A DNA stretch of 64,000 nt from Epiperipatus broadwayi. Lineage: Eukaryota; Onychophora; Udeonychophora; Euonychophora; Peripatidae. The notes beneath the pieces are model-generated. The model had not been told where the DNA came from. It saw only the letters and a program-made list of their open reading frames with translations, and ran no database searches. The position numbers and the translations under genes were made by a program. Every line of letters begins with the position of its first letter. Position 1 is the stretch's first letter. The stretch is taken from positions 6,552,926 to 6,616,925 of the forward strand of contig JAQFVV010000031.1 in NCBI GenBank assembly GCA_028023455.1. The letters run 5' to 3'. Shown in pieces: positions 12,714-23,969 of this stretch.

Positions 12714-14014
12714 AAATATAATCTAAATAGAATTCTCTATAGATTGATGGCTACAAACTTTTTCAAATTTTTTATTAGTATGATTTCTTCAAAAAACTTG
12801 CAGAGAGCAAACAAACACTCAATGATAATATTGGTTTTATAATTTTTTTGAACATTGCTGGATTTATTTGGATTTAAAGCTGCAATAGTGTTTCTTTAAT
12901 GTCGGTCTCTTAGAATGTTTTATGGACTAAATAGTTTCTCAATAATGTTTTAGTTTCTTTGGAAGCATTCTTTACCCTCTTGGGTCAAATAAAAATTATT
13001 TAAAAGCAATCTACCTAAAGGTTCAGGATTCCGGTCTTCTTTATATAATGTATTATTTAATAATCTTCCAGAAACAGCATGCAGAAAATTCTTTAATGCA
13101 ATTAATGCTTTGCGTTTTCTGAAGATATTTTTTGAAATAGAAAAATCTCCCAATATGTATAAAGATATAAAATCTTATAAATAATGCAGTCTTATTTCTA
13201 ATCTAATGAAGAATTTATCCTCTTTTTTTTATTTAAACAGTAGGGAAATACCTTGAAATTTGAATAGATTATTTTAATATAGGCTGATCAACATCCAACT
13301 CTACGCATTATAATCTAACATCCTAGAATAGATCAAAATTAATCTCTAGATATAAATTTCCAGGAACATTAGCTGGCACTTCATGAAACTGGGTTGCAAA
13401 AAAGAGATGTCTTTTTTATCTTATTCAACCATAAATTGTATTAAATTTAAATTTTTTAGATGGAAATGGAGTTTTAGCAATCTATTTAGAAATTTATTAA
13501 ACGCACATTATTTACTGATTGTGTAGATGTGAGAAAACACAAACCATGAATCATATACTTGAAGATTAATAAATCAATTATCAAAAGTGGCAAAATTAAA
13601 GATTTTAATAAAGCCACTAGTGAATTTACTCCCTAGATTGAAGTCTCAATAAATTTTTGTATGATATTTTATTAATAGTTAAGCTCTCTAAAAAAATCCA
13701 TATGCTAAATATATAAATTAAAAGTTTGAGCAAAGCTGATTTACAATCCACAAAATTTAAACTTCATAATCTGCCTATTTTTCATTGCATTAATGATGCA
13801 TTGATATATCATATTTTATAGGTTCATCCATGTATAATTTTGATAAAGGATATAATGACACTTCAGCTTGACCACCCAAGCAATTAAAAGACTGATGAGT
13901 AGATTATTGTCAAAATGTTTGTGAGATGTTGTAAACAGTGATTTATAAAAATGTTGAAGTTCCACTAATAAAAATAAAATGGATATACAGTTGTTATGCA
14001 GAGAATACAACAAT
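12714..14014. other. AT-rich DNA without recognisable gene
   Basis: Frames of 67-89 codons on either strand (12950-13153, 13816-14085) show no family resemblance and no coding-like composition. The latter overlaps repeat family F. Nothing else is supported. Confidence 0.5.
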
Positions 14015-14180
14015 AATTCTAAGACATGCAAAATTGTCACCACCCAGAAATTGGAAAATGAAGCCAGTACTTGCCCCATTCCCAAATGCTTTTTTGTTAG
14101 AGATTACTGGACATATTTTTTACTATGATGGGAAATTTAGTTAAAAACTTTTATCTTATTACAGAATTGAAATAACTGAT
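14015..14180 (+). repeat. dispersed repeat family F, copy 1
   Basis: Matches 20672-20832. Shared words are 'cacccagaaattgga-aat', 'aagccagt', 'tttattagaga-tactgga' and 'actatgat'. Both copies end a few bases before a short (AT)n tract. Here the (AT)n is followed directly by the 2.2-kb element at 14193. The class is unknown. Confidence 0.6.
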
Positions 14181-14192
14181 ATATATATATAT

Positions 14193-16412
14193 TGTAATGA
14201 TCCGGAGAAAGAGCTACTTAATGTAATCTGTGCTACAGGGCGCCACTAGGCATTTGAACCTAGAAAATTTATAAAGTAGGCAGATACAAAAGTCAAAAAA
14301 AATTTTTTTTAATTTTATTTTATATAAGTTGATATCTGGACGTTAGCCCATTGTCACTAGCTCAATGGAACAGCAGAGATTTATATTTACAATTAATTTT
14401 TATCTAAGAATATTTTAAAAAAAGAATAAAATAAGCCACTGCCAGTAATTAACACACAAACATTTATTTACGCACATATATAAGATTTAGCATTATTTTA
14501 GAATAACTTTTGCTTTGGATATTAACTTGATTTTGGAATTTAAATTTACATTTTAATTTTTATAATATTATAAGTTTACATTTTAATTTTTTATAAGTTC
14601 GCACAGATGGGTTTATAAAATGTGTTTTTAATGTTGAGTATAGATCGGTTACATAGATTACATGGTCAAAAAACATTTCAAAATAAAAATAAACGATCAA
14701 AATACAAAGTCATTGATACCGTCAATTGCATAGGGAATACAAAAAACCCAATGGTGTTCATAATAAGACACCACATTGACACCAATAACTTAAAAGACAT
14801 CCGACATAAATACATCTTAGATACTCTCTGTAAGGTATCAGTATTTACCGACTGTCTATATATTTTGATCAAATATGAAAACCAAAAACATAATCAACCG
14901 GTAATGAACCCATGCAAGCGTCTATACCCAACTTAAATTTAATGCATCTTTATTTAGAGTGTCGAGTATGAATAGACTATATAGATTTGCATTTGAAAAG
15001 AAAATATTCAATCCTTGTTTAACCGTAGGCCAAAGGTTCACAGTCAAACCAAACTTCAATCCATCTGATACATCGATGTGTTCAATATAATACGAATATG
15101 GCAGCACAATTAGGTTAAGAGAAGAAACTGCTTCTCATCAGATAGGAATATTACATCTATCTGATGATGAGAGCAATAAAAAAAAACTCCATAGGAAGGA
15201 ACTGCAGTCTCCATCTTATAATTCCTCCCATAGGCAAAACGAGTGTGTGCGGCATATAATAGCGATTCTGCCGATAGCGAATCTCGTACTACATCTACTA
15301 ATTACACCAATATATCCAATCCATTGACCTAATTCAACTACGAAATGAATAATCTAAGATTACCCTCCCCTAATATAACTTTACAAATCTATATAGCCAT
15401 TCACGCCCGACTTGGGTTTAATATTTATATAGTTTAATTTATTGAAAAACAGAAATCATAATAAAAACTTAAAAGAACAAAAAAAATAAATAGAAATGAT
15501 TTTACAAAAGAAATACATCAAATAAAATTATACCTAATTAATAAATAATTTAGTTTGGTCAGATAGGAATCTATTTCTATTTTTTTTTTTAAATACAGAA
15601 CAAGTTTAGAAGTAAAGTTCTTATTGTTTAGAAATGTTCATTAATTATATATATTTAAAGCTGAGAGTTCAAAAAGTTCTTACGATTTCAAAATGTTCTT
15701 TTTATCCATTGCTTGCTGTTTGAACGTGAATTCCCATGATGTCCTAAAGAGATTGGTATTCTGTTGGCCGATTTATTTATTCATCCAGAGGTCTTTTGCT
15801 TTGGCTGGTCCTCAATGTAGAAAACAATGTCATTTCTTTTTTTTAAACAAAACTGAAGGGATTGAAGAGTGCGTCTTTTCAATCCCTTCTCCTTCAACTC
15901 CGCACTAACACATATAGTCACATCATAATAACTAACTAATAATTTCCAAACTTTTCCTTTTATATTACCTTTAGGATCCAATGGACATTACATCATCGTT
16001 GATGATGATCCTTCCATTGAGGTCTGATTTCCCGATGGATTTCTCTCATTTGCTATTAGTTTCTATTGTTTTCCTATCTGACCGTTGCTTATACATTTAA
16101 ATGCCCAAAGGCTAGTTCTCTTTAACTAATTAAAATAATCATTTCCATTTGTGATTAATTAATGTGTTTTCCAAACTTAAAGATATTTTTATCTCTAAAC
16201 CTTTTTTTTGAAAGATTTAGTTTTTCTATTTTTAATAAAGTTTTATTTTAATATATATATTTTTTTTTATCTGTGCAATTTTATATATATACAAGTTGAA
16301 GATGATTTTTTAATTTTCAATTTTTAATTCTTAAAAAAGAAATTTTTATTTGCAAACTTTTATTTTTTCATGTTTAATAATAAAACACAATGTAACATCG
16401 TCTGTGCCCGTT

Positions 16413-16418
<6 letters not shown>
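14193..16418 (+). mobile_element. 2.2-kb TG...CA element (family A), copy 1
   Basis: Begins TGTAATGATCCGG after an (AT)n tract and ends CCCGTTACA at the start of the next (AT)n tract, so the ends are short inverted TGTAA/TTACA termini like those of LTRs. An inverted second copy lies at 56432-58588. Matching parts are the first about 400 bases, two internal segments and the last about 150 bases. Inside are remnants of reading frames. Segment 2 (14622-14936) is open for 104 codons. Segment 3 (about 14958-15430) contains a frame ending in a conserved 'NNLRLPSPN...IYIAIHARLGFNIYI' stretch, broken by stops. I do not recognise these proteins. It may be a very long solo LTR or a compact non-autonomous retroelement; no transposase, RT or integrase motif is visible. 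Confidence 0.65.
14622..14936 (+). pseudogene. unidentified ORF remnant in family A element (segment 2)
   Basis: 104 open codons rich in basic residues. The inverted copy at about 57320-57690 matches in translation over blocks such as 'IDRLHR', 'HGQK', 'KYILDT' and 'LYILIKYENQ', which suggests past protein-coding use rather than chance. The copy at 57.5 kb has internal stops. No RT, integrase, protease or endonuclease motif is seen. In the other element this segment lies after, not before, the segment-3 frame, so the gene order is permuted between copies. Function unknown. Confidence 0.4.

Positions 16419-16446
<28 letters not shown>
16419..16446. repeat. (AT)n microsatellite
   Basis: About 28 bases of alternating AT directly abutting the end of the family A element on its left. 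The long inverted repeat starts about 35 bases to its right. Confidence 0.95.
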
Positions 16447-16448
<2 letters not shown>

Positions 16449-16479
16449 GTAATAATATTATAATTCAATGTGTGTATTT

Positions 16480-17560
16480 CTTCAAATCAATATATGTAAT
16501 CTTATAATTGAATATTTATAAATACATTAATTAAGTATATATCGAGTATAACTTGAAATTTTTTTTCCACTTAGGAGAACTTTTGACTATCCTCATAGTC
16601 TTTGTCAACTAATGCTTTGAACAGCTACTTTCCCACAATTCTTAATATTTGCTTCCTGTCTATTAATTAAGTCTTGTTTGTATTTGTAGATTAGCAAAGG
16701 TTCTTTTATTTTCTTTTGTTATTTTTTTTTCAATTTGCAATATTTTTACATTATTATATGTGAAGTTAAAACCATGAATACATGACTTATTATAAACAGT
16801 GAAGATTGCCAATTCCTCTACATGCTTTATGATAAATGCTTAGCCAGAGCCAGCACTTAAAATATCTCTGTCAGGAATCCCTCACCAAACCCCTGACCAT
16901 GGTTTCGTGCTTTGGCACTCCTCAGAGAGGTGTCAGGGTAGGTTCAGACACTAGATCTAAAAATACCAACCCAAAGCCAAGCACTTATCTAAAAGTTATC
17001 TACTGAGTGGAAAATCTGAAATTTTCAGACATCTACATGTCTTCAAACCCAGATATCCAACTCAAATAGCTATATGGGGCTGATAGATCTTCAGCCATAC
17101 CATATATTAGTAGTCATAGCAATATAAAATTGCATAAGACTTTTGGCAGAGACTATAAATAGTCAAAATAAGAGTCATGCTGCAATATTATTATTTAAAT
17201 TGCAAAGTAAATAATAATGTTTCAACATCCATTTTTATAACCATAATAAGTCATGTATTTATGGCTTTAATTCCATTTATAATAATGTAAAAATATTGCA
17301 AATTGAAAAAATAACAACAAAAGGAAAATTAAGGAAGCTATGCTAATATACAAATACAAACAAGACTTAATTAGAAGACAGTCAGCAGATGTTAAAATCA
17401 CAGAATTGTGGGATGGTTAGTCTTTCAAAGTTTAGTTGACAAAGACTAAAATGATAGTTGAAAGTGCTCCTAATTTGATTAAATTTTTAAAGTAATACTT
17501 TATATACATCTAAATACTGTATTTATAAATATTCAATTATAAGATTACACATATCCATAT
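16480..17560. repeat. 1.1-kb inverted repeat (foldback) with 330-base arms
   Basis: The left arm (about 16480-16810) and right arm (about 17228-17560) are reverse complements with scattered mismatches and small indels. For example, 'cttataattgaatatttata' on the left matches 'tataaatattcaattataag' on the right, and 'catgacttatta' matches 'taataagtcatg'. The spacer of about 420 bases includes a part (17010-17125, 'atagctatatgggg-ctgata' and neighbours) similar to the family D array at 24.9 kb. No transposase is seen. This could be a foldback DNA transposon or two copies of one element in head-to-head arrangement. Confidence 0.75.
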
Positions 17561-17599
17561 ATAATAAATATCATGAACAATAATAACTCTTTTGCACAT

Positions 17600-17745
17600 T
17601 ATGATAAATTAAGTCCAGTAATTAATTATAATTATACTAATAACATTACCTTCAGGAGAATTAATTTAGACTTGTTTAAGGGATATCCTTAAATTATCAG
17701 CATATGCTATTTCTTTTGTGAAACAAGGTACAATTTTTCTTTTAT
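17600..17745 (+). repeat. dispersed repeat family G, copy 1
   Basis: Closely matches 20927-21069. Shared are 'aagtccagtaattaa', 'aataacattacctt-agga', 'aatttagacttgtt' and 'agggatatccttaaatta', then a T-rich end. No coding potential. Class unknown. Confidence 0.65.
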
Positions 17746-17773
17746 ATCTGTAATCTCTGAAAATCTTCTTATC

Positions 17774-17774
17774 A

Positions 17775-17809
<35 letters not shown>
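17774..17809. repeat. (AC)n(AT)n microsatellite
   Basis: 13 AC units followed by five AT units. It abuts the 5'-truncated Penelope-like fragment that starts at 17810. Confidence 0.95.
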
Positions 17810-17810
<1 letters not shown>

Positions 17811-18202
17811 CATTTTCTGCTCATCAAAAGATCAGCAATATAATAACCAAGCCTAAGGATTCAATCCCTCTTGAATCTTATGGTGTCTATCAAATCTCAT
17901 GTAAAAATTGTAAAGCTTCTTACATAGGTATGAGTAATTGTCACATCAGTGTTAGGAGAGATGAGAATGCTAATGCAGTTAAACAACACTCATCATCATC
18001 AGCACTCTCACTCCATACTATAGATTCAGGTCATAAAATTGATTTTTCTAGTACCAGGATCATATCCAGATGTGATAATCTCTACCAATGCAAAATTAGA
18101 GAAGCCATTGAGATACTTAAAAGGCCAGATTGTATCAATAAGCGAGATGATACATGCAAACTTCCTCCTATTTGGAAAGATTTTTTTAAAAAACATTCCT
18201 AA
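17810..18202 (+). pseudogene. Penelope-like element, GIY-YIG endonuclease C-terminal fragment
   Basis: An open frame runs from the edge of the microsatellite (17810) to a stop at 18200-18202, 130 codons. It encodes a GIY-YIG endonuclease domain of the type carried at the C terminus of Penelope-like retroelements. GVY lies at 17882-17890, a CxxC pair (C-KN-C) follows, and YIG is at 17921-17929. After these come the usual basic 'SVRRDE' stretch, the 'SGHKIDF' strand and the 'KIREAIEILKRP' helix holding the catalytic Glu. In the family this domain nicks DNA at the insertion site. The RT part is missing: the copy is 5'-truncated at the microsatellite. No frameshift lies in the surviving part, so the insertion may be fairly young. 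The element probably ends near the (AT)n at 18379. Confidence 0.85.
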
Positions 18203-18402
18203 ATTTAACATTTTTTGCTATTGGTGGAATTTTAACATTTTATTCAAATCAGTGATTGTAGCGCCTCTACAACCGTCTTTCTACCTTTTATAACTCTGTG
18301 GATGGCTTGTGTGACCAAGTCAAAATGTCAGTATATTAATATTAAAAGTTTTTAACATGGATGAACCCGCAAAATATGTATTTTATATATATATATATTA
18401 TG
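18203..18402 (+). mobile_element. 3' UTR of the Penelope-like fragment
   Basis: About 175 bases between the stop and a short (AT)n tract at about 18383-18400, presumed element 3' end. No hammerhead-like core was seen here, unlike at 25.95 kb. Confidence 0.45.
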
Positions 18403-18609
18403 TATAAAACCCTTAAATGATTGTCTATAACAGTGTCACATGATATTCATGTTAAGCATTTCTTTGTTAGAGGATATATTTTTTAAGGGAAAACATATTT
18501 TTTTCATCACTAATAAACAATATTTTTTATAAAACATTTTATACAAAGAAAACAATTTTTTCCTTATATGTAAGAGATTTAATTTGATTATAAAATTTTT
18601 ATTCAAAAC

Positions 18610-19187
18610 AAGGGTATCTGCAAAGCAAAAAATTGTTAAAGCAACCACTAGATAAATAAAATGATTATAGTAATGACCGTTTTTTTTATAGCTTGGGTAC
18701 ATTTGCCAGCAAGTACTTCCACAAAGCAAAAAAAAAAAAAACTGTTGAAGTAACGAATTAAAAAAATGATTACAAAAATGATGACCTTTCCTTAGGTCAG
18801 CTACATTTCTGAATTCTAAACAAATATAGTACTTTACAAAACACATATGAAATAAGACTTTTTGAAGGAGAAAACACTTGGAAAAAAAATCAGTGTGGGT
18901 ATTTTTAACAACAGCACAAAACTTAGTAGATATAGTATATTTTAATTACAAAGAAAATGTAATGATAATACTAAAATTAATGTTTGAAAGGTGAGAATTA
19001 GTGAGGGGGAAAATAAATGGTATAGTAACATATTTGCATTTAGTTTTGGTTGGCTTGTAATGTTTGATATTGCATAGTTTGTGGCTCCACAGTAACACCA
19101 TGCATGATTACAACTTGTTAAAGTAACCAATAAAAAAAAACAATTGCAAAAATGGCAGCTTTCCATAGGCAAAGTGCATATGTTGCT
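18610..19187 (-). repeat. three diverged tandem-like repeat units
   Basis: Three stretches of about 90-100 bases share the order 'aaagcaaaaaa', '(t)tgttaaagtaac', 'aaaaaaatgatta(c)aaaaatg', then 'taggcaagctacatttg' or a variant. They lie at 18616-18705, 18719-18810 and 19085-19187. The first two are adjacent and the third is 275 bases away. Frames across them are not conserved. They may be fragments of one tRNA-derived repeat. The minus-strand frame at 18436-18846 is a by-product. Confidence 0.45.
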
Positions 19188-19204
19188 ATATATATATATA
19201 TATA

Positions 19205-19425
19205 TATGAAACCAGGCTCTCTTCACAAACCTGGGAGCTTAATTGTAAATATAGAGGATTTGAACTCAGATTTTCAAGCACCCTTCAACTATCCATACTA
19301 TCTCATACAACTGATACACATGACCACACATATGTAGAAAAGATTAATAATCACCAATATACATATTTCGTGCTAAGGTGCTTGAAAATCTGAGTTCAAA
19401 TCCTCTATACTTATATATATATATA
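19205..19425. repeat. tRNA-like family C foldback, copy 2
   Basis: Inverted pair bounded by (AT)n on both sides. 'ggatttgaactcagattttcaagcacc' on the left, near 19256, is the reverse complement of a right half near 19377-19405. The right half carries 'ctgagttcaaatcct', a B-box-like sequence. The same pair of termini frames 53457-54037. This is probably two head-to-head copies of a tRNA-derived repeat rather than a DNA transposon with terminal inverted repeats. Confidence 0.6.
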
Positions 19426-20375
19426 TATGTGTGTGTGTGTTATTAGTATCATTTAAGTTTTGACTATTTTTATGTATTTACATTTGTAAACCTATCTAGA
19501 CTTGGGCATTATTCAATTTATTATCTAAGTAATAAATAGTTTTAGTGGAATTTGAAAGTTATAATTTACTATTCATTAGTCTGTTTTTTTATGAGAACAT
19601 TTATTTTATTTTATAAGATTGTTGTTACATTGTTTACAAGCATTGAATTATTGATATTATGGGGTTTACATTAATTGAGTTTTTTGGGGGGATTGATTTT
19701 GTAATGTTGACCATATAGGTTTGATGTAGATGGACACCAAGCTCCAGGTTGCAGCAAGGTTGTCTGGGTGAGACAATGTTCTGTTCCACTTTTTAATTTT
19801 TGTGAGTTTCACTAAAAATATTTTTGATTGTTTATTGTTGCTTGATTGAAGGTAATAGTGCATATAATAGACCATATTGTATAAAGTAAAAAAGTAGCCA
19901 TTCAAAAGGATGGGAACTATCTTTTTATTATGCTTAGCATTAACATGTTTATTGTTGGCTTGTTGTCTTAGGTTAAAGATTTAATTCGGTTCCTGTATGT
20001 TTATAGTGTTTTGCAGGGGTAAAATAAGTGTTGGATGGTTTTTTCATCACTTAGGCATAGCTGATGTATGAGATTAATTTTGGAAATTCCTCTCCTGTAT
20101 GATAGAAAGAAGTTTGTGGGGAAGGCTATGACGTTAATTTTTAGGATATCAAGATATTTGGACTCCAAATGCCATAATCATATTTTTTTTAATAATGACT
20201 TTGTTAGTCATATTTAGTGTAGTGGGAATTGAAAGGCTTGTATGTGAGAGATTGTGTGCTTCCCAGTAGTTAATATTTTCTTTGTCTGTTTAATGAGGAT
20301 TATTTTTCTTTGAATTAATAATCTCACTCTTTGTAGTGGAACTACAATCCTCAGTATTTAAATATATTCAACCAT
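19426..20375. other. anonymous DNA without recognisable gene
   Basis: Slightly less AT-rich than its surroundings (19670-20330) and T/G-skewed on the plus strand. A 79-codon minus-strand frame at 19666-19905 has no recognisable domain. No feature supported. Confidence 0.5.
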
Positions 20376-20464
20376 AAAGGTGAGATTTCCACCTTTATTG
20401 TAAAAAGTTGCCTTGACAATAAATTAAGATTGTTATTTGTTACGGATATTGTTTATGTTGAGCA
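20376..20464 (+). repeat. dispersed repeat family E, copy 2
   Basis: Matches 9309-9408 through 'aaaggtgagatttccacc', 'ttgccttgacaa' and 'gattgttatttgttacggat'. Confidence 0.6.
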
Positions 20465-20671
20465 CTTTTATGTATTTATATAGTTATGTGATACATATAA
20501 AATTGTTTGATCTCAAATTGAAGCATATATAACAATATTACGTAATTGATATTTATTTAATAGGGCTATAGGTACTTTTGTATGTAGTATTTTATATCTA
20601 ACCCAGCCAGCCAATATTGGTTGGTAAATGGATATCTAGTTGTTAGGTAGGGAATAAACCAAAGATTTTAA

Positions 20672-20832
20672 AAGACTCAAAATTGCCACAACCCAGAAAT
20701 TGGAGAATCAAGCCAGTGCGGCCTCCCCCCTCTTTTATTAGAGAATACTGGACCACTTTTTGTACTATGATTAGCTATTTACTTAAAAACTTATCTTTGT
20801 ACGAAATCAAAACTACTTATATATATATAAAA
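20672..20832 (+). repeat. dispersed repeat family F, copy 2
   Basis: Second copy of 14015-14180, again ending at a short (AT)n tract (20819-20829). Confidence 0.6.
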
Positions 20833-20926
20833 TAAATATCATCAATAATACTCTATTTAATGTGATAAGATCAGTTGTTGTTTTTTTTACAAAAAAAAAA
20901 ACATTCTATTGGGCATTAAAGTAAAT

Positions 20927-21069
20927 TATTAAGTCCAGTAATTAAATTCTAATTATCCTAATAACATTACCTTTAGGAGGATTAATTTAGACTTGTTAAA
21001 GGGATATCCTTAAATTATAAGCTTTATGTTATTTCCTTTGTAAAACAAGTTACAATTTTTCTTTATTTT
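20927..21069 (+). repeat. dispersed repeat family G, copy 2
   Basis: Second copy of 17600-17745, with few differences. Families F and G also lie in the order F then G at 14.0/17.6 kb, with the 2.2-kb element and the foldback between them there. Confidence 0.65.
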
Positions 21070-21349
21070 GTAAAATGTCACTGGCGTTGAGTCAAATTTC
21101 TATAATGGGTTAATTTCCTCTTCACTTGGAATTGCAAAAAAAAAAAAAAAAATGTCACTGTTGACGGGCAAAAGAAAAGTTGTTTTGAAACTGAAAATCA
21201 ATTTTACTGCACAATACGTTTTTCAACGCATGTAACTTCGTATAAACATATATCAATGATGTACTGAACTTTATGGATAGTCTGTATAAGCACGCACATA
21301 CATATATATATAACTATTAGAAAACAGATACTACTTAGGTAATCTCAAT

Positions 21350-21410
21350 ATAAATAACAAACAACAATCTCAAACAGTTGTCAAGGCCATCTCCTTTTAA
21401 CAATAAGTGT
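21350..21410 (-). repeat. dispersed repeat family E, copy 3 (partial)
   Basis: Reverse-complement match to the 'ttgttaaaa-gga-(g)(t)tgccttgacaac-gtttgagattgttgtttgttat' core of family E. Confidence 0.55.
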
Positions 21411-22739
21411 GTATAAGTAATGTATACATATAAATTAATAAAACAGCCCTTAATTAAACTGGTCATTGTTGAAGAAAAGGTTATTAGCAGATCTTCGAAG
21501 AAGGATAGTAAAAAAGAAAAATATTACGGCAGATGCGTATCAGCTATTGGAAAGTGAAGATTTGAGTTGTTTTATTCATATTGACTAGTGACATAAAGCG
21601 TTTTTCAAACAAAAAAAAATATTAAAAAAATCTTATATACAATGTATTTGTTATCTTACAAATTATCAATGTGATTTGCAAGTTTATTTTAATGATAACA
21701 GTCATACTGTGTAAACAAATTTTAATTTTTAACAAAATAAATGTGTTGTATCCATACCCTTTTTTTTAAACGGAACTATTTACAAAGTATTCACTGATAA
21801 TGTCTAAATCTTTCTTTTATCTCTCTCACAACTTAAAATCAGTCTATAAGTGACTTAAGTGGCATTAAAAGACGTAATAAATGTGAAAAACTGAAAAACA
21901 CTTTAGCCAACCCAAGAATAGTCTCCGGAGATTGAGCATAAACTTTCAGCTTAAAACAATCACCAGCATTCTCTTAGCATTCAACATTGATTTTTTTTAT
22001 ATCTCTTTTCTTTTCATGAAACTATCTGCTACAGGAATAATTAAACAAGAATAACATGATCTTAATATATATTATAAAACAATGAATTGTTTTTGTTGTT
22101 GTTATTATTATTATCATCATCATCATCTTCATCATCGAGATGTTAGTCAAATAGTGTCACTTCGGGGAGTTTTTGCTTCAGTTTTGTTTTGTTTCAGGTT
22201 CATAGCTATTGTGATAATAACATTTATCCATTTCATTGATGGTTGACTTTTTTCTTTTTTTTCTCTTCTGCATACCATTCTCTTCCTTAATAAAATGGAT
22301 GTTGTCACATGATCTGAACAAATTAAAATAATTTCAATCTTGTTAGTGTGTTTTAATTGAGATCCAATTCATCTAATAATAATTTATTTGTTTTATCTCT
22401 GGCTATATTTCCAAAAATAAACCTTTAGTACAAGCATATCCAACTTTCAGGTCTTAAGACAATAGCAAAGAACACAATAGCATAACTATTGTTGACCTTT
22501 GGTTTTAAAGATTTAACCCTATACCTAAAATCATTTATAGGTTATTAATTGCCATTTCATTTAAATTGAATATAACCGTAATATAAGTTTTATCACTACT
22601 TACATTTGTAAAATCTAATCCTAAAATATATTATATTTAATCTCTTTTAATCTCAACAATAATAGTAATATTAATACAGTAATATCTGATAGAAAAAAAA
22701 GCTTTACTACGTTAATAAACAATTATAATATGAAAAAGT
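21411..22739. other. AT-rich DNA without recognisable gene
   Basis: Contains a decayed trinucleotide tract (TTG/TTA/TCA) at 22098-22137. No coding signal. Confidence 0.5.
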
Positions 22740-22849
22740 CAAGCGTTGTTAGCCGAGAGGTCAGCGCAGCCGCCTTGCAAGCAAGTAGTTGATTGCAGAC
22801 GGGTGTGGGTTCGCCTCCCGGCCGATGCTATGACATATGAAAAAAAAAA
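22740..22849 (+). mobile_element. tRNA-derived SINE (family S), copy 3
   Basis: Best preserved of the four copies. It has A box TAGCCGAGAGG at 22750-22760, B box GGTTCGCCTCC at 22808-22818, the 'ggccgatgctatgacatatg' tail and a poly-A. CpG sites in the head (GCGCAGCCGCC, CCCGGCCG) are intact, unlike in copies 2 and 4, so this is probably the youngest insertion. The 88-codon frame that starts at 22746 is an artefact of reading through the SINE. Confidence 0.88.
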
Positions 22850-23934
22850 TACTAAAAAAGTAGAAATTGTATTAAATAATCTGTCCAGTTTATTGAATAA
22901 TTCATTTCACTTTTGTAATATCATCCATACTGGAAAGTGTAAATACATTAAATTCCATTTAGTATTCTTATTAATGCAAAACAATCCATTCTTAAGGTTG
23001 CTTATAATTTGATCATTTATTATATTAATATTTGTTTGGAGGATACGCAATTCAGAAATAGCATTTAAATATTTGTTTATAATCCATTATCCTCTGAATA
23101 TTATTCACATATTTAGCACAGATAATCAATAAAGGAAAAAAAAATGATGAGCAAAAATGAGAGAATAAATAGATTAATCATAATGTTGTTAAATATCAGG
23201 AAGAATATTTACATATAAGAAGTTAAGACTGATATAATTTATTTACTCTTAGATTGATAACGAACAGACTAGATACAAGTGTAATTATATTTATTATGTT
23301 TTATAATATTAAGACAAATTATTAGACAACATAATTTGTTGAATATTAAAACACAAATTATAGTAAGTAATACCAATAATACAACTTTCTAATAGAAAGT
23401 GACTGTGTGTTATTATCTTTCAATTTGTTTAAATATAGAGATAAACTTTGTCCTGCACCTGCCTTGGGTGTTTATTGGAAAGTTTGTTTCTGATAAACAA
23501 TCCAAAGTGCATTTATTTTGTAGTCAATTGCTTAGATTGCCATTTTAATATTCATATTCTTCACATTTAGTCAATGCTGTTCATTAATTATCCTAATGAG
23601 GGAAATATGGATGTCTATAGGCAGGCTGTTATCGTTAGCATATATATGATTATTTGTGTTTTTTATCTCAACCAGTAATCCATATTTTCTATCACAATAT
23701 TTAAATTCTCTTACATGGTATGATGATATGCAGTTCTGTATAATACTTTGCCAATATGTAGCCAAGTTCAGGCTTCTAACCAAATTAGAAAACACTTATA
23801 AAATGTAAGATTTGTTTGATGCCTTAATTATTATACAAATATATTTAATTAAGTATTATCATTTAAATCAAATGACATTATGTGTTCAATAAACATTACA
23901 TAATTTATAAGAAAATGTAATTAGAAATGTAACT

Positions 23935-23969
<35 letters not shown>

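Noticed and set aside
14193-16418. DNA transposon with TGTAA terminal inverted repeats
   Set aside because: The inverted match is only about 5-6 bases, the TG...CA form is LTR-like, and no transposase motif is visible; left as an unclassified element.
18436-18846. 136-codon minus-strand frame rich in Phe, Cys and Lys
   Set aside because: It covers two diverged tandem-like repeat units and A-runs; no domain, and the third unit does not keep the frame.
22740-22849. Functional tRNA gene
   Set aside because: A and B boxes are present, but the acceptor and anticodon arms do not pair, and the constant tail with poly-A in four copies marks a SINE.
22746-23012. 88-codon frame starting MLAERSAQPP
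   Set aside because: The first 34 codons are the tRNA-derived SINE read through; the rest is AT-rich noise.
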